Shown: positions 1 to 8,755, counted from the stretch's first letter. The stretch is DNA of 64,000 nucleotides from Calothrix sp. PCC 7103 (GCF_000331305.1 NZ_KB217478.1:1144464-1208463), one strand, 5' to 3'. Translations and numbers: made by a program. The notes: generated by a model not told the origin, from the sequence alone.

Positions 1-285
1 TAAATCTAAATTACCAAAGCGTGTTTCTAATTGTTCTATAGCTGCTAAATTCATCGAAGCATCTTCGCGAATAGCAGTATGAGGACATCCACCAGTTTCA
101 ACACCTAAAATACGGTCTTTTGCCAGTGCTTGCGAGCGAACCAAAAACTGCGCGTCTTCCTGGGTATATATATCGTTTGTGACTACAGCTAAATTATACT
201 CGTCGCGCATTGCCTTACAAAGCGCATCTACTAACGCGGTTTTTCCTGAACCAACTGGCCCTGCAACCCCAACTCTAAAAGTCAT
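1..285 (-). CDS. ureG: Urease accessory GTPase UreG (N-terminal 95 residues; runs off the window)
   Basis: UreG is the GTPase that works with UreE, UreF and UreD/UreH to deliver nickel to the urease active site in the cytoplasm. The reverse-strand reading frame starts with ATG at 285 and is open to base 1. A P-loop (GPVGSGKT) lies at residues 9-16, followed by [13 protein letters not shown] and [15 protein letters not shown], all typical of UreG. The gene starts 12 bases after the ureF stop, so it is the third gene of a ureE-ureF-ureG operon. About half of the usual 200-residue protein is visible. Confidence 0.95.
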   Translation of the reverse strand, partial: MTFRVGVAGPVGSGKTALVDALCKAMRDEYNLAVVTNDIYTQEDAQFLVRSQALAKDRILGVETGGCPHTAIREDASMNLAAIEQLETRFGNLDL

Positions 286-297
286 AATTATAATAAT

Positions 298-984
298 CTA
301 ACTTCTAAATAATCTTGTATATAGTGTCTCATGCTGCATACTAGCTAGGGATACACCCCAACTGCAACAACTCAAGTCATCGTCTTCTAACTTTAATACT
401 TCTTCAACCGCACTCGTTAAAAATGGTTGTAAATTTAATAATAGTTGCTGACCTGTAGTTTGTCCCAAAGGAATTAGTTTCACCCCAGCAGTTACCAAGT
501 TACTTACCCAGCTATGCAAATATCCAAGTAACGCTGCTTTCATATCAACATGCCAATATGCTGTCGCAATACCAAACGCTACCGCATAATTACACAGTGC
601 GCCAACTTTCTCACTAATTATCTTAATATCCGGCTGAAGCTTTTCGAGTAATTGAATTAACGACCGTCCCATCTGCAAGCTACTATTGCGTAACTCCTCA
701 GTTTCTCGTACTGCTGTTAACCACATATTCCAGTGTGTCAGTGCTGCAAAGTCCTGATTTTGCAATGCTTGATATACACGTACTATTACTGCTGCTTCTA
801 AACGAATGGCGCCATACTTTAATTCAGAAGTTAGCCAGTGCATGAGAGTATCATGAGATAAAATCACACCATGTTCTACCAAGGTCTCCAAACCTTCCGA
901 ATAACTATATGCACCAACAGGTAAAGCAGGACTAGCAAGCTGTAACAGCCAAAGAAGATTATTATTCGTGATGATGGTGTCCAT
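298..984 (-). CDS. ureF: Urease accessory protein UreF
   Basis: UreF binds the urease apoprotein with UreD and recruits UreG during nickel insertion. The 228-residue product has the UreF hallmark [20 protein letters not shown] near its N-terminus and is helical throughout, with the usual length for the family. The ATG at 984 is preferred; an in-frame GTG six bases upstream is possible. The start lies inside the last codons of ureE (stop at 962), so the two genes overlap and are probably translationally coupled. Confidence 0.94.
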   Translation of the reverse strand: MDTIITNNNLLWLLQLASPALPVGAYSYSEGLETLVEHGVILSHDTLMHWLTSELKYGAIRLEAAVIVRVYQALQNQDFAALTHWNMWLTAVRETEELRNSSLQMGRSLIQLLEKLQPDIKIISEKVGALCNYAVAFGIATAYWHVDMKAALLGYLHSWVSNLVTAGVKLIPLGQTTGQQLLLNLQPFLTSAVEEVLKLEDDDLSCCSWGVSLASMQHETLYTRLFRS

Positions 985-1405
985 AAGCACCAGTTTCTGG
1001 ATAAAATGTTGAGATTTCAGATTTTACGTGTAATCCCAACTGTTCAAGCATTGATTGTAAAACACTATCAGGCGCCAATCGTAAATACTGAGGTGTAATT
1101 TCAATGTGTACATGACGATTACCTAAATGATAAGCCGCGCGGAGTAAATCTATCTCATGATGCGCCGTAACAGTAATAACAGCTTCAGGTTTCGCAACAA
1201 TTCTTACTCTGATTTCCGAAGTTTCATCAAGTAAAATATCACCATCTTGTAACACAGTCCCACGCGGTAAACGTAAAAACACAGTCTTACCGTCTTCCGT
1301 CTCAAAACGGTGACGACTACGAGTACGTTCTTCTGCTGTCAACGCTAGTGTTAGAATTACTACCACATCTGGGTTCGGTGGTTGGCGCTGGGTAACTGTT
1401 AACAT
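962..1405 (-). CDS. ureE: Urease accessory nickel chaperone UreE
   Basis: UreE is the cytoplasmic nickel-binding chaperone that supplies Ni to the UreG/UreF complex. The 147-residue product has an N-terminal UreE domain ([17 protein letters not shown] and [13 protein letters not shown]) and a C-terminal metal-binding domain with [16 protein letters not shown]. It ends in a short histidine tail (GHHHHE), which is common in UreE and binds nickel. It is the first gene of the ureE-ureF-ureG run. Its start lies 24 bases from the divergent start of the DUF3598 gene, so the promoters must overlap. Confidence 0.94.
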   Translation of the reverse strand: MLTVTQRQPPNPDVVVILTLALTAEERTRSRHRFETEDGKTVFLRLPRGTVLQDGDILLDETSEIRVRIVAKPEAVITVTAHHEIDLLRAAYHLGNRHVHIEITPQYLRLAPDSVLQSMLEQLGLHVKSEISTFYPETGAYGHHHHE

Positions 1406-1429
1406 TTTTACATATTTCGAGGTTTAAAC

Positions 1430-2218
1430 ATGATTATTACAGATTTACAAGAGAAAAACTGGAATAATTTCTTTGCACACCATTTGCAAGACTGGCAAGG
1501 TGTTTGCACAAAGTATTCACCCCAAGGCGAAATGTTTGAATATTTTGAAAGCTTGAGAAGTTTTCGTGGCAACCAAGAGCAAACTCAGGTAATTCAAAAC
1601 AACGAATATAAATACCCTGACGGTAAAATAGTTGAGAAAACATGGCAAATTAACAAAGAATCGAATAACTTAGCTGATGGTTTATGTCATGTAGCAATAC
1701 CTAAGATGCGGACTCTGTTTTTTGAGCAAGGCGCCGCCGTATGGTTTAATAAAAAATTTGAAGTAGGGGTTAATTTCGCGGTTGAATTATTGTTGAAAGT
1801 AGAAAATGGCCGTAATAGTGTAACAACACACTATGATGGTGAAGGCAATTTAATTAGGACAGTCTGTATTCGCGAAGACATTAATGGTTCGCAGATTCAA
1901 CAATGGACAAATGAAATGAATTTGTGCCCAGCAAGGGATTTTAGAGGCAATTGGCAAGGCACTTCAATAACAATGTCACCATATTTACAGATTTTTGATT
2001 CAGTAAAAACGCAGTTGCATTTTCCTATCGAAGGTAATAAAAACTTCTTTTTCCCTAGCGGAATTTCAGTAAGCTGTCCTAGTCGAATAACTCCTAAAAA
2101 CAAGTTTACTATCGTTGCCAATTGTTTTATGACAGCATCGCATCTACAACAGCTTGTTGTTAACTATGATGATAGCGGCGCCTTCTCTGACATGAAACTG
2201 GAATTCTTCTCACTTTGA
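1430..2218 (+). CDS. DUF3598 family protein
   Basis: The 262-residue product matches the cyanobacterial DUF3598 pattern. It has an N-terminal segment where a W is followed by QGVCTKYSPQGEMFEYFES, and a second copy-like motif FRGNWQGTSITMSPYL at about residue 167. Two such calycin-like halves are usual for the family. The function is not established. GAGG lies about 7 bases before the ATG. It is divergent from ureE with a very short shared promoter region. No signal peptide is seen, so it is probably cytoplasmic. Confidence 0.8.
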   Translation: MIITDLQEKNWNNFFAHHLQDWQGVCTKYSPQGEMFEYFESLRSFRGNQEQTQVIQNNEYKYPDGKIVEKTWQINKESNNLADGLCHVAIPKMRTLFFEQGAAVWFNKKFEVGVNFAVELLLKVENGRNSVTTHYDGEGNLIRTVCIREDINGSQIQQWTNEMNLCPARDFRGNWQGTSITMSPYLQIFDSVKTQLHFPIEGNKNFFFPSGISVSCPSRITPKNKFTIVANCFMTASHLQQLVVNYDDSGAFSDMKLEFFSL

Positions 2219-2228
2219 AAACTTTTTC

Positions 2229-2260
2229 TCTATGTCCTCTGTGTCTCCGTGGTAAAAAAT
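2229..2260. repeat. Dispersed CTCTGTGTCTCYGTGG repeat
   Basis: The stretch carries CTCTGTGTCTCCGTGGTAAA. Close copies are at 8658-8680 and, inverted and diverged, at 31147-31176. All three lie just downstream of genes or in intergenic space. It is a short intergenic repeat of unknown role. Confidence 0.6.
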
Positions 2261-2377
2261 AAAGACATAAAGAGCGCAGAGGAAAATTTGTCAATAAAAC
2301 TTAATAAAAAGTTGCGAAATAATGCTGCTTATTAGTGTAGATGAGCTTATCTTTGAAGCAGTAATAGTAATATTTAT

Positions 2378-3475
2378 ATGATTTCAACACAAACAAAAAT
2401 TGGAATAGTTGGTGGTGGTACAACTGGTTTGTATCTGACCATATTACTTAAAAGCCGTGGTTTTGACGTTTGCTTATTTGAACGGGCGCCGAAACCAAGA
2501 GTAGATGGATGTGGTATTTTGATGATTGCTAGTGGACTGCAAGCTGTGTCAATATATGACAGAGAACTCAGCAATGAAATTATTCAAGCAGGAATAAAAG
2601 TTAGTACATACGAATTTCGTAACCTCAAAGGTGAACTAGCATTTTCTAACTCAGCAGCAGAAACAGAAGCAGAAAATGGTTTTCCTGCTGTAGTTGTGCA
2701 TCGAGAAGATATCGCGACAGCATTACTGCGACGGGTAAATTCTGAAAACTTATACTTTGACCATAGTTTAGAATCTGTAGAGTCTAATAATGGTAAAGTA
2801 ACAGCAAAATTTTGTAACGGTCAAACTTGGGAAGGAGACTTATTAATTGGTACAGATGGATTAAATTCCAAAGTGCGGAGTTTTGTTGAACCAGACATTC
2901 AACCATCTTACCTTGGAGATGTTGTATGGCGAGGAATTGCGCCGAATAATCATATTTTCTCAGAAGGAGACTTTATAGTATTTATGCGCGCATGTGGTGT
3001 TTATGCGAACGCATTTAATATCGGTCAAAACCGTTGCCACTGGGGATTTTTCACCGAATGCGAACAACCAGAAGATGAAAGAGGACTACATGCTCCAAAA
3101 AATCCTCAAATGCCACCTGAAGAGTTAGCAAAACTCCCCGACACCATCCGTCAAACCATTGAAATGACACCGCAAGAAAACATAGTTTGTCGCTACTCCT
3201 ATGACATCAACCCCATGCAACACATAGTTGCTGACCGAGTAATAATATTAGGAGACGCAGCACACGCAAAAAGTCCATCCAGAGCGCAAGGAATGAGTAG
3301 TGGACTAGAAGATGCTGTAATATTTACAAACTACCTAACATCATCAACAACGATTGACGAAGCACTAGCAACATTTGAACAAGAGCGTCTGCCAATCATA
3401 CATGAATTGCAGCGAACCAGCCGAGAAAAGAGCCAAAAAACAGGACGTACCAAAAAACTTCAAACAGTCCAATAA
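2378..3475 (+). CDS. FAD-dependent monooxygenase (PHBH-like)
   Basis: This is a 365-residue flavoprotein of the para-hydroxybenzoate hydroxylase-like group, which hydroxylates organic substrates with NAD(P)H and O2. A Rossmann motif GIVGGGTTGL sits at residues 8-17, a DG motif (TDGLNSKVRS) at about 158, and the second FAD motif GDAAHAKSPSRAQGM at about 291. The domain order and length are normal. The substrate cannot be read from the sequence; zeaxanthin epoxidase-like and salicylate hydroxylase-like members look similar. It stands alone, with repeat DNA on its 3' side. Confidence 0.85.
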   Translation: MISTQTKIGIVGGGTTGLYLTILLKSRGFDVCLFERAPKPRVDGCGILMIASGLQAVSIYDRELSNEIIQAGIKVSTYEFRNLKGELAFSNSAAETEAENGFPAVVVHREDIATALLRRVNSENLYFDHSLESVESNNGKVTAKFCNGQTWEGDLLIGTDGLNSKVRSFVEPDIQPSYLGDVVWRGIAPNNHIFSEGDFIVFMRACGVYANAFNIGQNRCHWGFFTECEQPEDERGLHAPKNPQMPPEELAKLPDTIRQTIEMTPQENIVCRYSYDINPMQHIVADRVIILGDAAHAKSPSRAQGMSSGLEDAVIFTNYLTSSTTIDEALATFEQERLPIIHELQRTSREKSQKTGRTKKLQTVQ

Positions 3476-3484
3476 CACATACCT

Positions 3485-3560
3485 GTCATGTTGAGCGTAG
3501 CGAAACATCTTTGTACAACTTGATAATATATGAGATGCTTCACTACGGTGACTCATGACA
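3485..3560. repeat. Palindromic GTCATGYTGAGC repeat, free-standing copy
   Basis: The left arm GTCATGTTGAGCGTAGCGAA is matched by a right arm ending in TCATGAC, with GAAACATCT and AGATGCTTC inside. The same palindromic core recurs at 4223, 4316-4520, 44658-44732, 57280-57350 and 58686-58762. Here it has no extra flanking inverted repeat. It can fold as a long imperfect hairpin. Confidence 0.7.
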
Positions 3561-3573
3561 GTTGAAGGTTTAA

Positions 3574-3737
3574 GAGGATGTTTGAAAAGTCAGATAAGGT
3601 ATAAATTGTCATTCTGAGTGGAGTGCAACGGAACGAAGAATCTAGGGTTTCAAACTATATACTGAGATGCTACCCTTCGGGAAAACTGCGTTAACGTGCC
3701 TCAGCATGACATTGACAGACACTTTTCAAACAACCTC
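3574..3737. mobile_element. MITE family A, copy 1 (164 bp, TAA target duplication)
   Basis: The ends are imperfect inverted repeats: GAGGATGTTTGAAAAGT on the left and, read inward from the right, GAGGTTGTTTGAAAAGT. TAA directly flanks both sides (3571-3573 and 3738-3740). The interior carries the dispersed GTCAT...GAATCT palindromic core. There is no transposase, so it is non-autonomous. The termini and the 3-bp duplication resemble the IS5 superfamily (IS1031 group), which is inference. A second copy is at 58651-58790. Confidence 0.8.
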
Positions 3738-3864
3738 TAAGGGTGATATTCAAAATATATTCGCTTACTGGCGCCTAACAATCATACTCAAAACAGACTT
3801 TGATAAAGCTAGCTATCATACCAACCATCACTTAAATCTTTCCACGTTGGGTTTCTCGACTCAA

Positions 3865-4098
3865 TTAAGGCAATCTTTTTTCGCGTAACCAACGTTTTAT
3901 TTGTTTTTCCCGCGCGATAGCATCTGTGACATCTGTAGTCTCTTCAAAATAAACAAGCTTGGTAATATTATATTTTTGAGTAAAACCTGGAATTAGTTTT
4001 TGCTTATGCTCATAAACACGGCGATTTAAATCGTTGGTAACGCCTGTATACAATGTTTTGGAGTAGTTTGTCATTATATAGACATAATAATTTTTCAT
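3865..4098 (-). CDS. GIY-YIG nuclease-superfamily protein
   Basis: The 77-residue protein is a minimal URI/GIY-YIG single-domain protein. YYVYIMTN is the GIY-like strand, LYTGVTNDLNRRVYEHK holds the YIG-like strand and the catalytic Arg/Tyr region, and REKQIKRW near the end carries the conserved Lys/Trp segment. Members are predicted DNA endonucleases, often mobile and of unclear physiological role. The ATG at 4098 gives the standard N-terminus MKNYYVYIM. A longer in-frame start at 4182 adds 28 residues not typical of the family and is rejected. It is flanked by repeats. Confidence 0.82.
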   Translation of the reverse strand: MKNYYVYIMTNYSKTLYTGVTNDLNRRVYEHKQKLIPGFTQKYNITKLVYFEETTDVTDAIAREKQIKRWLREKRLP

Positions 4099-4222
4099 TT
4101 TTAAAATATCTTGTCTGTGTATAAGCTTCTTAATCAAGCATAATTTTAGACAAGTATTAATGTCTTCTGTAGAAATCAGCAAGTAATAATACGTTTTTTA
4201 AGTTTGTGTAAAATATTTTAAT

Positions 4223-4253
4223 GTCATGCTGAACGTAGTGAAGCATCTGATTG
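4223..4253. repeat. Half copy of the GTCATGCTGAAC repeat
   Basis: GTCATGCTGAACGTAGTGAA followed by GCATCT is the left arm of the dispersed palindromic repeat. Its right-arm partners are the tandemly repeated units that follow from about 4290. Confidence 0.6.
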
Positions 4254-4289
4254 TATGAAATGTAAATTGCGTTCTGCGGGAATTTGGGA

Positions 4290-4535
4290 TTTTTAGTTGT
4301 GGTTATAGATTTTAAGGTACTTCACTTCGTTCAGTATGACAGTTTGGAAATTTTTGGTTGTATTTGTAGATTTGAGATACTTCACTTCGTTCAGTATGAC
4401 AGTTTGGGGATTTTTGGTTGTATTTGTAGATTTGAGATACTTCACTTCGTTCAGTATGACAGTTTGGGGATTTTTGGTTGTATTTGTAGATTTGAGATAC
4501 TTCACTTCGTTCAGTATGACAGTTTGGGGATTTTG
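4290..4535. repeat. Tandem repeat, 60-bp period, four units
   Basis: Four consecutive units of exactly 60 bases run through positions 4321, 4381, 4441 and 4501. Each contains TTCACTTCGTTCAGTATGAC, followed by AGTTTGG and TTTTTGGTTGTATTTGTAGA. The first unit is diverged, and the inner ones are nearly identical. Each unit includes the right arm of the dispersed GTCAT repeat. Open frames on either strand across it are a consequence of the 60-base (20-codon) period and are not called as genes. Confidence 0.92.
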
Positions 4536-5065
4536 TATTCGAGTAGATGCAGGGTGTTCCCGCTTAGGCTTTGTTTGTCATATTCCTTTACAATTATTCC
4601 ACCCAAGTGTTCGGGAATTCTGCGACTTGGGTAATTATCTTTATCTACAGGATAAATAAGGTAGCCACAATCAAGGTTTTCTTCTGCCCATTCTTTAAGA
4701 GCGCGAATTGTTTCAATTCCGTAACAATTGCCGTGTGCGGATTTTTTTAGCCAGATTCCAAGTTCTGGATGTAAGTCGGGGTGTGAAGAAGGCGCCTTCG
4801 CGTTAAGATTATGAATTACAGTACAACGTAGTAACTATTGTGTATCTTTTTTTATAATTACGAGTTGGAGATTAAACCCTTCAGTTAAACCAATTATAGA
4901 TTCATTAATAAACGATTCTGTGTCAAATATGTCAATTGCGGGTCGAGGAGTCATATAAATAGGTATTTCATTTGTAAATTCTTCAAAAATCTGCCTCTTA
5001 TACTGCATAGCTATTGGTTTGAGCAAAAGTCGATTTGTAACGATTTCTGTTTTTAATAAAATCAT
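4511..5065 (-). pseudogene. GNAT-family acetyltransferase interrupted by an in-frame TAG
   Basis: From ATG 5065 the reverse strand reads an acetyltransferase N-terminus (TEIVTNRLLLKPIAMQY and later LTEGFNLQLVIIKKD) and meets TAG at 4837-4835. Without a frame change it continues as PELGIWLKKSAHGNCYG, ETIRALKEWAEENLD and IYPVDKDNYPSRRIPEHLGG, which are the acetyl-CoA-binding half of RimJ/RimL-like GNAT proteins. Together this is one normal-length protein of about 185 residues with one nonsense codon and a somewhat degraded segment after it. The terminal stop lies inside the 60-bp tandem repeat, so the last residues are repeat-encoded. Confidence 0.75.
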
Positions 5066-5191
5066 ACGCAATTTAACATAGATTTATTGTAATTATTTAA
5101 ACCTATTTTTCTTCATGGATAATACTGATAAAAATTATCAATAGTTTTTTAAACATAAGTGTACCTAGTATGACACCTAACAAAATCTCAT

Positions 5192-5224
5192 AAAAAAGTC
5201 ATCCTCTCTTTAGGATGATTTTTG
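5192..5224. terminator. Hairpin with flanking A and T runs
   Basis: GTCATCCT and AGGATGAT pair around CTCTTT, with AAAAAA before and TTTTTG after, so it could terminate transcription in either direction. No gene ends nearby on the plus strand. It may insulate or attenuate the small gene at 5354. Confidence 0.55.
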
Positions 5225-5353
5225 AAAATTGCGTTATGATTTATTTGAAGTTTTGTTAAGATACCCCTAAGAGCAAATTTTTAACGGAATTGAATGCTCT
5301 GGGTGTGGAGGAATAAATACTACCAGTTCACTTACACAATTGAGGATAAAACA

Positions 5354-5491
5354 ATGGACAGCTATATTTTCTTCGATGATGCCCTCCGGATTCTTGTCAA
5401 TGCTTTTTTGGCTTCTGCGATACTACTTGTGGCAGCTTCTGGTATCGGTTTAGCAGTAATCGAATCAATAGAGAAAGCAAGCGACCGCTAA
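5354..5491 (+). CDS. Small single-pass membrane protein (45 residues), unknown
   Basis: The ATG at 5354 is preceded by GAGGA with about 7 bases spacing, a good ribosome-binding site. That makes it more convincing than the in-frame ATG at 5294. The peptide has a short acidic N-terminus (MDSYIFFDDALR), one hydrophobic helix at about residues 13-36 (AFLASAILLVAASGIGLAVI) and a charged tail. I do not recognise the family. Its size and topology recall small photosystem or respiratory subunits, but no diagnostic motif is seen. Confidence 0.55.
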   Translation: MDSYIFFDDALRILVNAFLASAILLVAASGIGLAVIESIEKASDR

Positions 5492-5738
5492 GTAATTACA
5501 GCAGATTCAAAAAAAAGGGCACTCTCATCCCCAACTTTAATTGACTCTATACTTAACAAAACTACATAAGTACAAAAGTACGTAAATTTTTGTATCATAA
5601 TTGTTGCTTGCCTAGTGTTTATCTAGCTGTGGTGCTGGGAATACTAGCTGTGAAAGTCAGATAAAGCAGGTGGTCTTGGTAAAACCTTCTGGGTAAACAA
5701 GCAATGCTATCTCGACGTGTTACACGGAGCAAGCAACG

Positions 5739-6126
5739 ATGGGCTATTTGATAAGATATTTTTCGGTGGCGTTCAAACTAAAGTTACAGAAGCACTTAGT
5801 CAGATGAAGCGCGTGTCTCAACGCTAGCGCTATCTAGAATGAAGCTCTCAACAAAGTTTTCCCAATGACGTCATACATAGGATGTTTGATAAACTCCTGG
5901 AATGCTTCGACGCGATGAAGTTGCCGCATTAATCAATGCAGCCAAAAATTCTTTACCATACTCTTCAAGAAACAGCATTTGCTGTAGCTGCCGATTTGGT
6001 GTAATCAGACGGTTATGTTACAGAAACTGAACAAAGCTTTTTAGATGATTTATATCAAAGCCTGAATATATCAGACAAAACCGCTACACGAATTGTAAAA
6101 GTCATGATAATCAAGAATCGGGGTTA
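5739..6126 (+). pseudogene. Decayed TerB-like gene, paralogue of the gene at 6285
   Basis: The sequence starts like its intact neighbour (MG, then LFDKI after a frameshift). It keeps recognisable pieces: RMFDKLLE, then ETAFAVAADLV followed by TAA, SDGYVTETEQSFLDDLYQSL, and TRIVKVMIIKNRG with the same terminal residues as the downstream gene. Frameshifts, deletions and stops break it in several places. It is a tandem duplicate of the TerB-like gene that has lost coding ability. Confidence 0.8.
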
Positions 6127-6284
6127 ATAATTTACCATACTTAACTGATGGTGTTAGTTTTTACTGAATACAGGGAATACTGAGATTACCAGAAAAAAGA
6201 CATTGCACAAGTTACGACGCTTACCAGCCATATAACAAGTGTAATGTCATCTTGAAATATTTCCAAGAAAAGGATAACACTAAA

Positions 6285-6728
6285 ATGGGTTTATTTGACA
6301 AAGTACTCGGTAATAATACGGTAAAAGAACTGATGACTCCGGCAGAAGCTTTTGCTGCTATTACTTTGTCTGCTATTGCGTCTGATGGATATCTCTCTGA
6401 AGATGAAATGCGCGCTCTAACTGCTGCCTTGTTTCGGATGAAGTTATACCGCAGCTACTCAAACGATGTCATGCAACGGATGTTTGATAAGCTTTTGGGT
6501 ATTTTACGTCATGAAGGAATAAATAGTTTGTTCGATGTTGCTAAGGAGTCTTTACCTTACGACATGCGGGAGTCAGCGTTTGCCGTTGCTACCGATTTGA
6601 TTTTAGCGGATGGAGTTGTTGCTATAGAAGAAAAGGAATTTTTAGACGACTTGTACCAAGCTTTAAGTTTAGACAGCGAAGTTGCAACTCAAATTATCGA
6701 GGTCATGTTAATCAAAAATCGCGGCTAA
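6285..6728 (+). CDS. TerB-like tellurite-resistance family protein
   Basis: This is a 147-residue all-helical TerB-type protein. The paired acidic metal-binding motifs are visible: ASDGYLSEDEMRAL at about residue 36 and LADGVVAIEEKEFLDDLY at about 107. TerB-like domains are linked to membrane-associated stress and metal responses; the exact role here is unknown. The start at 6285 gives MGLFDKVLGNN, and the frame-open region upstream lacks a better start. AAGGA lies about 11 bases upstream. It sits directly after its own decayed duplicate. A hairpin repeat follows three bases after the stop. Confidence 0.85.
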   Translation: MGLFDKVLGNNTVKELMTPAEAFAAITLSAIASDGYLSEDEMRALTAALFRMKLYRSYSNDVMQRMFDKLLGILRHEGINSLFDVAKESLPYDMRESAFAVATDLILADGVVAIEEKEFLDDLYQALSLDSEVATQIIEVMLIKNRG

Positions 6729-6730
6729 TG

Positions 6731-6787
6731 GCAACGGATAAAACGGATGTAGCGGATGTCATAGATAAATCATCCGTTGCATCCGCT
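6731..6787. repeat. AACGGATGT palindromic repeat
   Basis: GCAACGGATAAAACGGATGT and its neighbour face CATCCGTTGCATCCGC, making a hairpin right after the TerB-like stop. Members of the same family lie at 11749-11858, 16425-16444, 19377-19483, 34129-34158, 50997-51015 and 58791-58859. Confidence 0.75.
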
Positions 6788-7082
6788 GACAATTTGTTTT
6801 ATTTGGAGAATTTGTTTATAAATGTTTTTTTGGTAAACACTTTTGATAAATAAATAGTACATACCAACCATTAAATATATGTAAGTAAAAAAATTACCAT
6901 CACCTGTGTTTAAAATGTAAGTGTTCGCTCGGCGCCAGACTTTGACAAATTAAAGTAAGAATGTTAACCTCTACACTTCCTATATTAAGTAAAAAAATAT
7001 AGGATTTAGGGACTTTTATCCTTGCGTTATTCACTGACGCTGGAATATAAAAAAACGAACCTTTGAAATAAATCCAAGCAAG
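6788..7082. other. Intergenic region upstream of murF
   Basis: AT-rich DNA with one GGCGCC. I see no gene, hairpin or convincing promoter boxes. It must hold the murF promoter. Confidence 0.4.
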
Positions 7083-8438
7083 ATGTCCTGTTCTGCCAAC
7101 CTCACAAAGTTAATTGAAGCTACTGGCGCCAAGCCTTTAAATGTATCGAATGCAGCATTAAATAATACAAGTATAGGTATACAAACAGACACAAGGTTAA
7201 TTAAACCTGGTGAGGTATTTGTAGCTTTGCGTGGTGAAAAGTTTGATGGACATAAGTTTGTGTCTATGGCTATTGAATTTGGCGCCATTGCAGCAATCGT
7301 TGATTTTGAGTATGAGAATCAAGGGTTGCCTGTACTCCAAGTCAAAAACACATTAACAGCGTACCAAAATATTGCACGTTGGTGGCGCGATAGCCTTGAT
7401 ATTCCAGTGATTGGTGTAACTGGTTCTGTAGGTAAAACTACTACTAAAGAGTTGATAGCTGCGGTTTTGGCGACACAAGGAAAGGTTCACAAAACACACG
7501 CGAACTTTAATAATGAGATTGGTGTACCAAAGACTTTATTAGAAGTTGGCAAAGAACACGATTTTGCTGTGATTGAAATGGCAATGCGTGGAATGGGGCA
7601 GATTGCTGATTTGACGCATATTGCACGTCCGACAATTGGCGTTATTACAAATGTGGGAACCGCGCATATTGAGTTACTTGGCTCTGAAGAAGCTATTGCC
7701 TCTGCAAAATGTGAATTATTAGCCGAAATGCCACCTGACGGTGTAGCTATTCTCAACCACGATAACCCGTTGTTGATGGAATTTGCTGCCAAAGTGTGGC
7801 AGGGTGAAGTTATTACCTATGGATTATCCGGTGGTGATATTCAAGGCAGTTTAATCGATAATCATACTATCGAAGTTGCTGGAATACAATTACCTTTACC
7901 CTTAGCTGGGCGCCATAATGCGACTAACTATTTAGCTGCTTTAGCTGTAGCAAAAGTCCTTGATATAAACTTTAAGTCTTTACAATCAGGTGTAGAAGTA
8001 CATATGCCATCTGGACGTTCGCAGCAGTTTATGTTACCCAACGATGTGGTAATTTTGGATGAGACATATAATGCGGCGCCAGAAGCAATGTTAGCAGCGT
8101 TAAATTTACTTGCAGAAACACCAGGTAGACGCCGTATTGCAGTATTAGGCGCCATGAAAGAATTAGGAGAACGTTCGCATCAATTACATCAGCGCGTTGG
8201 TGAAATGGTAAAAAATCTCAATTTAGATGCGCTCATGGTATTAATTGACGGACAAGATGCCGAAACAATAGTTAAGAGTGCAGAAGGAATACCATCTGAG
8301 TGTTTTACTTGCCATACAGAAATGGTGACGCGCTTAAAGTCATATGTACAAGCAGGTGACCGTTTATTATTTAAAGCAGCACATTCAGTAGGATTAGAAA
8401 AAGTAGTAAACCAATTACGCGCGGAATGTAATTGTTAA
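7083..8438 (+). CDS. murF: UDP-N-acetylmuramoyl-tripeptide--D-alanyl-D-alanine ligase MurF
   Basis: MurF adds D-Ala-D-Ala to the UDP-MurNAc-tripeptide in the cytoplasm, the last soluble step of peptidoglycan precursor synthesis. The 451-residue length is typical. The N-terminal substrate domain has DTRLIKPGEVFVALRGEKFDGHKF. The ATP site GVTGSVGKTTTK is at about residues 113-124, followed by the Mur-ligase segment THANFNNEIGVP and the C-terminal ILDETYNAAPEAM. Promoter elements are not clear. A GC-rich hairpin follows the stop. Confidence 0.96.
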   Translation: MSCSANLTKLIEATGAKPLNVSNAALNNTSIGIQTDTRLIKPGEVFVALRGEKFDGHKFVSMAIEFGAIAAIVDFEYENQGLPVLQVKNTLTAYQNIARWWRDSLDIPVIGVTGSVGKTTTKELIAAVLATQGKVHKTHANFNNEIGVPKTLLEVGKEHDFAVIEMAMRGMGQIADLTHIARPTIGVITNVGTAHIELLGSEEAIASAKCELLAEMPPDGVAILNHDNPLLMEFAAKVWQGEVITYGLSGGDIQGSLIDNHTIEVAGIQLPLPLAGRHNATNYLAALAVAKVLDINFKSLQSGVEVHMPSGRSQQFMLPNDVVILDETYNAAPEAMLAALNLLAETPGRRRIAVLGAMKELGERSHQLHQRVGEMVKNLNLDALMVLIDGQDAETIVKSAEGIPSECFTCHTEMVTRLKSYVQAGDRLLFKAAHSVGLEKVVNQLRAECNC

Positions 8439-8446
8439 ATACGGTA

Positions 8447-8502
8447 GGGGCGGGTTAATCGACAAACTTCAACACACATTACAATTAAACTAAACCCGCC
8501 CC
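8447..8502 (+). terminator. GC-rich stem-loop after murF
   Basis: GGGGCGGGTT and AACCCGCCCC pair perfectly around a 36-base loop, nine bases after the murF stop. A clear T run is lacking, so it is a likely but not textbook terminator or a mobile hairpin repeat. Confidence 0.5.
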
Positions 8503-8657
8503 CAATCCAAATCAATAAAACATTAAAATTTAAATAACAGGCAAGGATACCTGTTCCACAAGAAGAATTTGAATTCAAAATAATTTACAAAGGCGCCTTC
8601 GCAGTCAAGCTATACTATAGTTGTTTTGCTAAATGGCGCCAATCTTAATCAAATTAT

Positions 8658-8680
8658 TCTCTGTGTCTCTGTGGTAAAAA
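8658..8680. repeat. Dispersed CTCTGTGTCTCTGTGG repeat
   Basis: This is the second copy of the element at 2229-2260. It lies between murF and the clpC terminator. Confidence 0.6.
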
Positions 8681-8726
8681 TAAATACAGTGGCTGTACAG
8701 ACTTTCCGGTCTGTGCTACAACCTGT

Positions 8727-8755
8727 AAAAAAAGGGCACGATGATGTCGTGCCCT
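8727..8755 (-). terminator. Rho-independent terminator of clpC
   Basis: On the reverse strand GGGCACGA and TCGTGCCC form a strong stem with a short loop, followed by a run of seven T. It lies about 25 bases past the clpC stop. Confidence 0.9.

Noticed and set aside
3667..3888. 73-codon forward frame
   Set aside because: It lies across the MITE and runs into the GIY-YIG gene on the other strand; no family features.
4290..4535. CRISPR array
   Set aside because: The whole 60-base unit repeats, with no unique spacers between conserved repeats.
4284..4659. Open frames on both strands of about 70-116 codons
   Set aside because: They are generated by the 60-bp tandem repeat, which keeps frames open; the peptides are repeats of one unit.
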